A stretch of 64,000 nucleotides of DNA from Blastopirellula sp. J2-11 (GTDB taxonomy: Bacteria; Planctomycetota; Planctomycetia; Pirellulales; Pirellulaceae): positions 558,001 to 622,000 of the forward strand of contig NZ_CP097384.1 in NCBI RefSeq assembly GCF_024584705.1, given 5' to 3'. The notes beneath the pieces were generated by a model, which saw only the letters and a program-made list of their open reading frames with translations, searched no databases and was not told where the DNA came from. Shown one piece after another: positions 18,248-26,429 of this stretch. The position numbers and the translations under genes were made by a program. Within the stretch, counting starts at the first letter, position 1; each line of letters opens with the position of its first letter.

Positions 18248-20062
18248 TCATGGTAAGCCGCCGATCAAAACTGGATCGACATAGAATTCATTGTCGTCGG
18301 CATCCTGGAAAAACAGACCTTCCGCTGCTTCGCCTGGAGCGTAGCCAAGATCGGAAAGATCAATTCCTACTGCGAGCGCCCGATACTCCAATCGCACTGG
18401 ACGAAGCGTAAAATCCGCTTGTTCCAGTTCCGTCAAAGAATCGATGCGCTGGCCTTTCGTCGCATGGACCAGCATCTGCGTTACAGGCAATGCTTCTGGA
18501 GAATAGAGAGACAAGTCGTATTCCCGGATTGTGTGGGCTTTACGCCCCGGCGACATCTGCAAGGGGCAGACATGAAACGCATCTCCATCCGTCAGGCTGG
18601 GCAATGGATGGATCTCGAAAAACACCACGTCCGGACCAGGTCCATTCTTCACGGGCTGCGCGAAACGAACGGCCATCCCTGGAGTACCGATAACGTTGTC
18701 AGCGGGAGCATGTTCCATGACAGGATTACTCTGCAGAGGCGTTTCGCTTCCTCCAGGATTGATGACCCCGGTGACGATGGAATTATCGGACAGCGCGTCG
18801 ATCGGTTTGCCGATGACCTGCTTTCCTCCCAGTACGTGATCGAATAATCCTTCATTGCGAGAAGAACGAAACCAAATCAGTTCGACCGGAATCAGGTCAG
18901 TATCTGAGTAAGTAACATCCTGCCCAGCTCGTTGGACGGTGACTGTCTTCAGCAACTCCGCTTTTCCGTCAGATTCCGCCGTGGTCGCCGTAAAAGAAAC
19001 AATCCGGTCAGGCAGGCGCATTCGATGTTTGTCTCTATCGAAAACCCCCGGAGTCAAAGTGAAGGTCGGCTCGGCAAGAACCTTCACGGCTTGATTGCTT
19101 TCTAGGCGGAGCTCATTTTCATGATTTCCTACAATCGGCGCGAACTCGTCGCCCTGTTCGTTGAAGTCTTCCGCGTTCCCCAGCAATCGACGAAGTTCAC
19201 GAGCTTTGGAGCTATTTTCATAGATATCCGCAATTCCTTCGACCACTTGAATTTTGGTCTCGTTGAACTCGCTGACATCCACCGTAAAGCGTGTTCCCCG
19301 ATCGACAACTTGCGAATCAGGAGTCTCCACGCGGAATCCTTCGGCGCCATCCGGAGCATGCACCGAACACCGCCCCAGATTCATGGCCAGACAATTTTCT
19401 GGTTCGGCGCGAAACACGGCGGGGCCCTCGATAATCGCATGCGCTCCCCCAGGAAACAGCAGCTCAACCATCCCGCTCATCAGCACATAGGACTTTTCCA
19501 ATTCCGTTTCCGAGAGAGCGGCTGGAGTCAATTCTCCAAAGAATCGGGCTTTGGCCACGCGTAGAAACTTCACCGATGGGGGCGCGGCGACGCTTGGCGC
19601 TTGCGACTCTTTCTCGGCAACCGGCGGTTGCTCTGGTTCGGGCCGTTGCGAAAACCCCGTGAGCCATACGAGACACAGCAAGCTGATCGCCAGCACGCTC
19701 GCCGCAATCAAATTTGTGGGCAGCGATCGCCAAGAGATTTGCTGCGGCCTTAATGTCGCAGAGGATGTTGATGATTCTCTTGTCTGCTGGCGAATTCGCT
19801 GCATCGCTCGTGAGCCGAAGTTTTCGCGCCGCCGCAGGATTTCTTGCATGGCGCTCTCGACAAAGCCGTCGCGACCAGCCGGTTCTTCTTGCATCACGAG
19901 TCCGAGCAGGCGGTGGGTCTGATAGAGCTCGATCGCCGTTTCTCTCAGTTTTTCATCCGCAGCCAATAGGTCGCACAATTGATCCGCATCGGCCTCTTCC
20001 AACTCCCCTTCCAGGAAGTCGTTCCAAAGCTGCTCGAACTGTTTTTGTGAATCTAAGTTCAT
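18248..20062 (-). CDS. FecR-like anti-sigma/surface-signalling protein
   Basis: 604 residues. The cytoplasmic N-terminal ~60 residues (QLWNDFLEGELEEADADQLC and LRETAIELYQTHRLLG) resemble the planctomycete anti-sigma helical domain. A single membrane segment sits at about residues 118-137 (LIAASVLAISLLCLVWLTGF). A FecR-like beta domain spans about 165-285 (EGFRVETPDSQVVDRGTRFT, KIQVVEGIADIYENS), with a long extracytoplasmic region after it. The stop codon of the ECF sigma gene is only 25 bp upstream, so this is the probable membrane regulator of that sigma factor. No kinase or protease domain is visible. A matching pair is at 53683-56069. Confidence 0.85.
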   Translation of the reverse strand: MNLDSQKQFEQLWNDFLEGELEEADADQLCDLLAADEKLRETAIELYQTHRLLGLVMQEEPAGRDGFVESAMQEILRRRENFGSRAMQRIRQQTRESSTSSATLRPQQISWRSLPTNLIAASVLAISLLCLVWLTGFSQRPEPEQPPVAEKESQAPSVAAPPSVKFLRVAKARFFGELTPAALSETELEKSYVLMSGMVELLFPGGAHAIIEGPAVFRAEPENCLAMNLGRCSVHAPDGAEGFRVETPDSQVVDRGTRFTVDVSEFNETKIQVVEGIADIYENSSKARELRRLLGNAEDFNEQGDEFAPIVGNHENELRLESNQAVKVLAEPTFTLTPGVFDRDKHRMRLPDRIVSFTATTAESDGKAELLKTVTVQRAGQDVTYSDTDLIPVELIWFRSSRNEGLFDHVLGGKQVIGKPIDALSDNSIVTGVINPGGSETPLQSNPVMEHAPADNVIGTPGMAVRFAQPVKNGPGPDVVFFEIHPLPSLTDGDAFHVCPLQMSPGRKAHTIREYDLSLYSPEALPVTQMLVHATKGQRIDSLTELEQADFTLRPVRLEYRALAVGIDLSDLGYAPGEAAEGLFFQDADDNEFYVDPVLIGGLP

Positions 20063-20087
20063 GGTTCTGTCCGGCGAATATGCCCGC

Positions 20088-20666
20088 TTAGTCCAAGCTC
20101 GCTGTTCGTAATTCGACGCACTTTCTCAGCTTGTTCCGCAGGAGCCACAGTTGTTTTTTGACGGCTGCTACCGATCGTCCGCTTCTTTCCGACATCTCTT
20201 CGAGTGATATTTCATCGCGGTATCTCCAATCGACGAATTGTCTCAGCGAATCCCCTAAACTCTCTAGGCAAAGCTTGAGGTTCTGCAAGCGAATTCCAAA
20301 CAATTCAGGCGTTTCGCTTTGCTGACGCTCCAACTCACGCGAGAGAAGATCTGAAGCCCAACGCGATCGATAGTCGGCCACACGGCGAATTCGAGTGGAC
20401 TCCGTCTGCAATTGATACCGGGCAATCGAGAACAACCAGGCGGAAAAATTCGTTCCTAGTTCGTATTGATCGAGACGCGTATACGCCGTGACAAAACTTC
20501 GCTGGGCGACTTCGTCGACATCAACGCCAGGCGCAGCTCTCCCTGCCAACCAAGCTCTTATCGGGCGTTCAAATGTTCGCACAATCGTCTCGAACGCTTC
20601 GATCTCTCCGGCCCTGACTTGCCGCAACGCTTCTTCAATGATGCTTTGTTCGTGTGTATTCGTCAT
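20088..20666 (-). CDS. ECF-type RNA polymerase sigma factor
   Basis: 192 residues. Region 2 is visible as AFETIVRTFERPIRAWLAG, DVDEVAQRSFVTAYTRLDQ and FSAWLFSIARYQLQTEST. Region 4 is LRQFVDWRYRDEISLEEMS with the helix-turn-helix SGRSVAAVKKQLWLLRNKLR. The start at 20666 is chosen because the upstream 32 codons have no sigma-like content, but no strong shine-dalgarno is seen. It heads the minus-strand run sigma, FecR-like, DUF1549/1553, DUF1501, aldolase, which it presumably switches on under control of the FecR-like protein. Confidence 0.88.
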   Translation of the reverse strand: MTNTHEQSIIEEALRQVRAGEIEAFETIVRTFERPIRAWLAGRAAPGVDVDEVAQRSFVTAYTRLDQYELGTNFSAWLFSIARYQLQTESTRIRRVADYRSRWASDLLSRELERQQSETPELFGIRLQNLKLCLESLGDSLRQFVDWRYRDEISLEEMSERSGRSVAAVKKQLWLLRNKLRKCVELRTASLD

Positions 20667-20913
20667 GACACTCTTTAATGGCACAAAGACTGGCCAGGTT
20701 ACCCTGCTCAATCCGTTTTTCGTCTGACCTAATCGCGGATCATCCAATCGCACGCAGCGCATTCATACTTGCTGGCGTCGACAATCGCCGCGTTCAAGGA
20801 AGCCCTCCGTGCAGAATGAGGACTCTCCCTAACGGCGTGACAACCCCCATGGCGCGCACGAAAGCGGCGACAGCTTGCCGGCAAATGAACGACACGTCCG
20901 ACTCGCTGACGAC

Positions 20914-20934
20914 CTGCTCACAAAACATGAGCAG
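20914..20934 (-). terminator. Hairpin after the DUF1559 gene
   Basis: CTGCTCA (20914-20920) pairs perfectly with TGAGCAG (20928-20934) around a 7-nt loop, about 30 nt past the stop codon of the DUF1559 gene. The position fits a terminator, but the U-tract is poor. Confidence 0.35.
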
Positions 20935-20964
20935 AGTGAGGACGCGTCTACCAGGCTCGCTCGC

Positions 20965-22002
20965 TTAATAATCACCAATCACTTCGCCATCGTTGCGAAT
21001 GGCCAAGCGGCGAAAGATCGCCAAGTCGATGGTATCACTCAGAAACTGCACCGAACCACTCGCCATGCAGAATTGGGCTCCGCCAGAATGTCGACTGCTA
21101 AACGCGCGACACTGAAGACAGTTGACGGCATCCGCAGCCGTAGAAGTTGTCCCCGAGCGAATCGTTCCTCGTGAATTGGCTTCGGAGGCGATGAAAACCG
21201 TGTCTTCCTTCCCGCCGTCGCCCTTCCAACCGTTGATCGGGACGTCGGTCACGCCGGCCAAGATGCCGGGAACCGGGGGAGTGCCCATTCGTAGCGAAGA
21301 CGCCCAGGTGAAATAGTGCTGACTTGCGGAGGAGTCGGTCAGCGGGGCGCGCTGGTAGATTGTCTCTCCCAGCGCTAACGTATTGGTCGAACCATCCGTG
21401 ATGCTCCGCATGCCAACTCTTGAATTTCGATAGAACATTCCGTTCTCCCACATCGCGCGGCCCAAATTGCCCCCCGTTGCGGAATAAGACGTTTCCAGTA
21501 CGCCTCCTCCCATCACGCCAAAATAATTGGTGTGCAATCCGTTGTAACCACCGTAAGAAGGACACGTAAAAGCAGGAACCGGCGTCGTCGCCACGGCTCG
21601 GTTGTCGGCATGGGCGCTGCTCGCTTCTAGTGAGTACGAATAAGCGGCTCCAGCAAAGTTATACAAATCGTAAAGAGCGCCTTGCTCGATATACGGCAAG
21701 ATCGCCACGCTCCAAGGCGAGCGCGCCGTGGTATAGCTTCCCGATGTGTACGAACTGCCTGTGTGCCCCGATCCGATGGGAAACGCGGAATGCGTGTCAT
21801 GATATAAGTGCAAAGCCAAGCCAAGCTGCTTCAACTGATTCTTGCAGGAAATGCGCCGAGCGGCTTCCCGCGCTTGTTGAACGGCTGGCAACAACAATGC
21901 GATCAGGACGCCAATGATCGCGATCACTACCAGCAATTCCACCAAAGTAAACGCATGCCGGTATCGATTCTCCCTGCTGAAATGATCGGTACGAGACATC
22001 AT
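20965..22002 (-). CDS. DUF1559 pseudopilin-like protein
   Basis: 345 residues from ATG 22002, with AGAGGGAG just upstream. An in-frame start at 22161 would add 53 residues before the pilin motif. The prepilin segment is [19 protein letters not shown], then [20 protein letters not shown] and HLYHDT. The C-terminal signature is altered: HSGGAQFCMASGSVQF, where the usual DGS is SGS. A cysteine pair (NCLQCRAF) precedes it. Those changes may be neutral in this variable family. It lies upstream of the ECF sigma gene by about 300 bp in the same direction and need not be cotranscribed. Function unknown. Confidence 0.92.
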   Translation of the reverse strand: MMSRTDHFSRENRYRHAFTLVELLVVIAIIGVLIALLLPAVQQAREAARRISCKNQLKQLGLALHLYHDTHSAFPIGSGHTGSSYTSGSYTTARSPWSVAILPYIEQGALYDLYNFAGAAYSYSLEASSAHADNRAVATTPVPAFTCPSYGGYNGLHTNYFGVMGGGVLETSYSATGGNLGRAMWENGMFYRNSRVGMRSITDGSTNTLALGETIYQRAPLTDSSASQHYFTWASSLRMGTPPVPGILAGVTDVPINGWKGDGGKEDTVFIASEANSRGTIRSGTTSTAADAVNCLQCRAFSSRHSGGAQFCMASGSVQFLSDTIDLAIFRRLAIRNDGEVIGDY

Positions 22003-22666
22003 TTCTCCCTCTAATAAGACCTGATAAGACGATGATGAAAAATATCGGAGGAGATTGAAGAATTCATGGGTAGAGTTCTTTCGAGTCTCTTCAACCTTCT
22101 TTGTGAACACGGCCAGCAGCGCTGTCTCACGGAAGGGCTTCCGCGGCGCTCGGCCAAGCATCTAGGGTGCTCCAAAAGAAAACGAGGAATGGAAAACGTC
22201 CCTTAGCGGCGGCCTTTACTTGCCCCCCTACAGTTAAAGTAAAAGACGTTTAGACGTAGGTAATGGCACGTATAACTCGGGGGTTACCCTTTTATTTTTT
22301 ATTTTCCCGCCTTATTTGCTGGTGCTTTGAAAGGACTAGCGACGTGGCGCCCGAAATGGACGTGAAAAATGACGACGCCGGTCAACGAGAACGCGGGCTG
22401 TTGGTGCGACTGCTCATGCACCGCAATCGGTCCTGTCTCAACAGCGGAATCGCAGGAATGGAGCACTTGCGATTCGACAGGATCCGTTCGAACGTTCCTC
22501 AGTGGCGCCGCGATGTCCTAAGACGCTTCTCTGACCACTTCAACAGGGGCTGGCTCTTCGGTTCCTCCGCTTTTAATCGCCAAAAAAAAGGTCGATCGGC
22601 GGAGAATTCCTTTTACAATAGGACACCAGCCCGCAGCATCCCGCCCCCATTGCTTTGAGGAATCGC
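22003..22666. other. Gap of about 660 bp with no convincing gene
   Basis: Contains the upstream regions of the divergent DUF1559 and sulfatase genes. A frame of 131 codons on the plus strand (22263-22658) has only a weak start signal and no recognisable motif, and I do not call it. An AT-rich run with a small GGG/CCC hairpin at about 22279-22306 could be a promoter or terminator element but is not decisive. Confidence 0.4.
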
Positions 22667-24277
22667 ATGTCCCGCTCTTGTTGTCTGCTCTTGCTCACGT
22701 TTGTCAGCTCACTTTGCGCGAGCGCTGCCCCCGCCGCGGAGACAGGCGATCGTCCCAACGTCATCTTCATCTTGGCGGACGATATGGGATATTCCGATCT
22801 GGGTTGCTACGGTGGAGAGATCGCAACGCCGAATCTTGACAAACTGGCCTCAGGCGGTTTGAAGTTTACGAACTTTTACAATACGGCTCGTTGCTGGCCG
22901 ACGCGTGGTGCGCTGCTCAGCGGCTACTATGCGCAGCAGATTCATCGCGACACGTTGCCCGGTTTGAAAGGGGGCGGACATGGAGTCCGCCAAGATTGGG
23001 CGCGACTGTTGCCCGACTATCTTCGTCCGCATGGCTATCGCAACTATCACAGCGGCAAATGGCACATCGACGGCAAAGTGTTAGCGGCCGGTTTCGATCG
23101 TTCGCTTGATCTACGAAACCAAGGGAACTTCTTCACGGCCAAGGGGAACTTTGAAGATGACAAGCCGGTCGTTCCGGCCGAAGATGAGTCTGGCTACTAC
23201 GCTACGACGGCGGTCGTCGATCATGCGGTCGATTGTTTGCAGGAGCATGCCGACAAATACGCCGATCAACCCTTCTTCCACTATGTTGCCTTCATCGCGC
23301 CTCACTTTCCGCTGCATGCGCTGCCGGAAGATATCGCCAAGTACCGCGACGCCTATCTCCAAGGTTGGGACAAGCTGCGCGAAGAGCGCTTCGCCCGGCA
23401 GCAGAAGCTTGGTTTGCTGCACACGACCTTGTCAGCGCTCGAGCCCGATGTCGGTCCTCCTTACGCTTTTCCAGACGCGATGGAAAAGCTGGGACCCGGC
23501 GAGGTCAATCGCCCGCTCCCTTGGACCGATCTGACCGACGAGCAGCGCCGCTTTCAGGCGACCAAGATGGCGATTCACGCGGCGATGGTCGATCGGATGG
23601 ACCAAGAGATCGGCCGCCTGATCGAACAGTTGAAAGGGATGGGGGAGTACGAAAACACGCTGATCTTCTTCGCGTCCGACAACGGCGCCAGCGCCGAGAT
23701 CATGGTGCGACACGGCGGACATGATCCGAGTGCTGCGCCCGGCAGCGCCGCGTCGTATCTATGTCTTGGCCCCGGCTTCTCCAGCGCCGCCAACACGCCG
23801 CTGCGTCGTCATAAGACGTGGGTGCACGAAGGGGGAATCAGCACGCCGCTGATCGTCCATTGGCCTGCCGGAATCAAAGCCGAAGGAGAATATCGGCAAA
23901 CTCCCGCCCATGTGATCGACATCGCGCCGACTATCTTAGCGGCGGTCGGCGTCGAAAAGCCCAACGAGTGGGAAGGCGAAGCCATTCCCGCGGCGCCCGG
24001 CAAAAGCCTGGTCCCCGCCTTCGCCCAAGACGTAACGATCAACCGCGACTTCCTTTGGTGGCTGCACGAAGGCAACCGCGCGATCCGCGCCGGCGATTGG
24101 AAACTGGTCGCCGCCAAAGGAGATCCGTGGGAACTGTACGACCTCAGCACCGATCGCGCCGAGGCGAACAACCTGGCGAAGCAGAACCCCGAAAAGGTGA
24201 AAGAACTGGAATCGCTGTGGAATCAGCAGCTCGAAGCGACCATCGACTTGGCTGCAAAAACCGCGAAGAAGAAGTAG
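22667..24277 (+). CDS. Sulfatase with Cys-type (CxPxR) active site
   Basis: 536 residues from ATG 22667, preceded by GAGG at 8 nt. A TTG four codons earlier is a less likely start. The signal peptide ends near ASAAPAAE. The alkaline-phosphatase fold opens with NVIFILADDMGYSDLG (metal ligands D38, D39). The formylglycine motif is CWPTR at residues 76-80, inside NTARCWPTRGALLSGYY, and HSGKWHI and FFASDNGAS follow as expected. The canonical C-x-P-x-R form is read by formylglycine-generating enzyme. Predicted to hydrolyse sulfate esters of algal-type polysaccharide in the periplasm. No maturase gene is in the window. It differs in motif from the second sulfatase at 45597. Confidence 0.93.
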   Translation: MSRSCCLLLLTFVSSLCASAAPAAETGDRPNVIFILADDMGYSDLGCYGGEIATPNLDKLASGGLKFTNFYNTARCWPTRGALLSGYYAQQIHRDTLPGLKGGGHGVRQDWARLLPDYLRPHGYRNYHSGKWHIDGKVLAAGFDRSLDLRNQGNFFTAKGNFEDDKPVVPAEDESGYYATTAVVDHAVDCLQEHADKYADQPFFHYVAFIAPHFPLHALPEDIAKYRDAYLQGWDKLREERFARQQKLGLLHTTLSALEPDVGPPYAFPDAMEKLGPGEVNRPLPWTDLTDEQRRFQATKMAIHAAMVDRMDQEIGRLIEQLKGMGEYENTLIFFASDNGASAEIMVRHGGHDPSAAPGSAASYLCLGPGFSSAANTPLRRHKTWVHEGGISTPLIVHWPAGIKAEGEYRQTPAHVIDIAPTILAAVGVEKPNEWEGEAIPAAPGKSLVPAFAQDVTINRDFLWWLHEGNRAIRAGDWKLVAAKGDPWELYDLSTDRAEANNLAKQNPEKVKELESLWNQQLEATIDLAAKTAKKK

Positions 24278-24491
24278 CGCCGCCCAGATGCAAATCCCGC
24301 AATTGCCGAAGCGACCGGCTCGCTCACTCGACGGAACTTGCGTTCACCCAATGACTTATCCGATTTTTGACAGCGTTCCCGCCGCGCGTTGTTTGGAGAA
24401 GGTGGAAAGTGAAAGTTCGTTGTGAACTTGCCGGTTCGGCATCGGCGGAATATGCTTAGGGACGTCGTCCACCGGATTATTATGGTTACCC

Positions 24492-24920
24492 ATGCTCCGC
24501 TTTACCCTGGCAATTTTGCTTTCGATGTCCATTACCCTCAATGGGTTTGCGGCGTCGCATTGCCATTCGGCTGCGGAACATGGCTCGAACAGTAGTCCGT
24601 CGTCCCAGACGCATCTGCACTTTGGTGGGCATCATCACCAACATTCGACGAATGCCCATTCACATGGTCGAGTGACCGAAAGTGCAAGTCTCGTCGATAG
24701 CCAGTCGGCGGAGGCGGGATTTGTCGTTTTTGTCTCCGATGGTTTTGCGACCGACTCAGGCGTTCATGTTTCGCCTGCGATCGACGCTGCATGTTCCGCG
24801 CTTTGCCTGACAAGCGAGGCCGCTGACTCCCAGCGAACGCTTCGAATGGCGTTCGCGTCGCTTTCTTTGGGACGTCCAGGCATTTCCACGTTGCTTGCTG
24901 CGCATTCCCTGCGCCTCTAA
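24492..24920 (+). CDS. Small exported histidine-rich protein
   Basis: 142 residues. A signal peptide (LRFTLAILLSMSITLNGFAAS) is followed by a His-rich stretch at about residues 23-58, including HCHSAAEH, HLHFGGHHHQHS and HSHGR. The rest has no family I recognise. It lies upstream of, and in the same direction as, the RND adaptor gene (about 105 bp apart), so a periplasmic metal-binding or chaperone role in the efflux system is inferred. The metal cannot be told from sequence, though His-rich segments favour Zn, Ni, Co or Cu. Confidence 0.65.
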   Translation: MLRFTLAILLSMSITLNGFAASHCHSAAEHGSNSSPSSQTHLHFGGHHHQHSTNAHSHGRVTESASLVDSQSAEAGFVVFVSDGFATDSGVHVSPAIDAACSALCLTSEAADSQRTLRMAFASLSLGRPGISTLLAAHSLRL

Positions 24921-25025
24921 ATCTCCTTGCGCGATGTTCGCTGTTCGCGCCTGCGGTACGTTTATCGCGGTCGTTTTTGCTGATTGCTCTTTTCTGGGGC
25001 ATGGCGTGCGGTTGGAGATTCTCAC

Positions 25026-26420
25026 GTGGTCAAGTATTTCAAAATCATTTCGTTGCTGGTCGTCATCGGCGGCATTGTTGGGTTGGCCCTCACGCACGAG
25101 CGGTGGGTTCCGCTTCTATCGACGCCGCAAAACAAAGCGGAAACTGTTTCGGCCGCATCGGAATCTTCGGCGTCGCCGCCGAATGAACAAGTGTTGTTGT
25201 CCAAGCAGGCGCAACAGAATCTTGGACTAACGTCAAAACCTCTACGCCCGACCAGTTATTGGAAGACGATCAACGTGCCGGGGATGATTGTTGATCGCCC
25301 GGGGATCAGCGACCGCGGGGTCGTCGCGCCGGTGACAGCGATCGTTACCGCGATTCATCACTATGCTGGCGATACGGTGGAGACCGGGGACGTGCTCTTC
25401 ACGCTCAGGTTGGTCGGCGAGTCGTTTCAGACTTCGCAGACCGAACTCTTCAAGGCGATCAAAGATCGCGAAATCGCCCAAGAGCATATCGATCGATTGG
25501 ATGTATTGGCCAAAGCCGGAGGCGTCGCCGGAGTTCGGATTATCGACTTGAAAAACGAGATGCGCCGCCTTGACGTGACGATCAACGCCTATCGGCAAGA
25601 CTTGCAAATTCGGGGGCTGACGCAAGCACAAATCAACGCGGTGGCCGGCGGCGAGTTGATTTCAGACGTCGTGATACTCGTGCCTGCGGTCACATCGACC
25701 GTCGACTCGCCAGATACGGCGACTCCCGAACCGGGGGTCGTCGAGCGATTGCCGTTCTTTGAAGTGCAGGATGTCGGCGTTCAATTAGGGCAGCAGGTTC
25801 AAGCAGGCGAAATGCTCTGCACCTTGTCGCATCATCAGTCGCTGTTCATCGAAGGGCACGCGTTTCGTCGAGAATTGCCGCTCTTACAAAAGGCGGCCGA
25901 AGCGGCTCTGCCGATCACGCTGGAACTGACGGAAGACGCCCAGGCCGATTGGGACTCGCCCCTTCCCACGACCACGATTCATCACATCTCCAACACGTTA
26001 GACGCCCAAAATCGGACCGCATCCTTCTATTTGACGCTCGAAAATCAATATCGAAGTTATCAGCGGGACGGCAAGCATTTGTTCATCTGGCGATTTCGAC
26101 CCGGCCAACGCGTGCGACTGCGAATCAATACCGAGCAGTTGAAAAACGTGTTTGTCCTGCCGGCCGACGCGGTCGTGCAGGAAGGCGCCGAGTCCTATGT
26201 ATTTCGCCACAACGGCGACTTGTTTGAGCGGCGGCCGGTGCGCGTGGTGCAACAGACGCAAGACGAAGTTGTCATCGCCAATGACGGTAGCGTTCCGACT
26301 GGTATCTACGTCGCTCAGTCAGGAGCGGTGCAGTTAAATCGAGCGTTGAAATCAGCGAGCGGATCGGCGCCAGCCGGCGTGCATGTGCACGCCGACGGTT
26401 CGGTCCATTCCAATCACTAA
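25026..26420 (+). CDS. RND efflux periplasmic adaptor (CusB/CzcB-like)
   Basis: 464 residues from GTG 25026, with GGAG about 8 nt upstream. The ATG at 24984 lacks such a signal. An N-terminal membrane anchor (FKIISLLVVIGGIVGLALT) is followed by the HlyD-type lipoyl and hairpin arrangement: GVVAPVTAIVTAIHHYAGD and DTVETGDVLFTLRL. A coiled-coil helix precedes the second half, and late beta domains are seen (FVLPADAVVQEGAESYVF). The C-terminus ends His-rich: GVHVHADGSVHSNH. It couples the inner-membrane pump encoded 9 bp downstream to an outer-membrane channel, no gene for which is visible here. Confidence 0.92.
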   Translation: MVKYFKIISLLVVIGGIVGLALTHERWVPLLSTPQNKAETVSAASESSASPPNEQVLLSKQAQQNLGLTSKPLRPTSYWKTINVPGMIVDRPGISDRGVVAPVTAIVTAIHHYAGDTVETGDVLFTLRLVGESFQTSQTELFKAIKDREIAQEHIDRLDVLAKAGGVAGVRIIDLKNEMRRLDVTINAYRQDLQIRGLTQAQINAVAGGELISDVVILVPAVTSTVDSPDTATPEPGVVERLPFFEVQDVGVQLGQQVQAGEMLCTLSHHQSLFIEGHAFRRELPLLQKAAEAALPITLELTEDAQADWDSPLPTTTIHHISNTLDAQNRTASFYLTLENQYRSYQRDGKHLFIWRFRPGQRVRLRINTEQLKNVFVLPADAVVQEGAESYVFRHNGDLFERRPVRVVQQTQDEVVIANDGSVPTGIYVAQSGAVQLNRALKSASGSAPAGVHVHADGSVHSNH

Positions 26421-26429
26421 GGAGCCGCG

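Noticed and set aside
22263-22658. Plus-strand 131-codon gene before the sulfatase
   Set aside because: No recognisable motif, weak start, and codon pattern not clearly coding.
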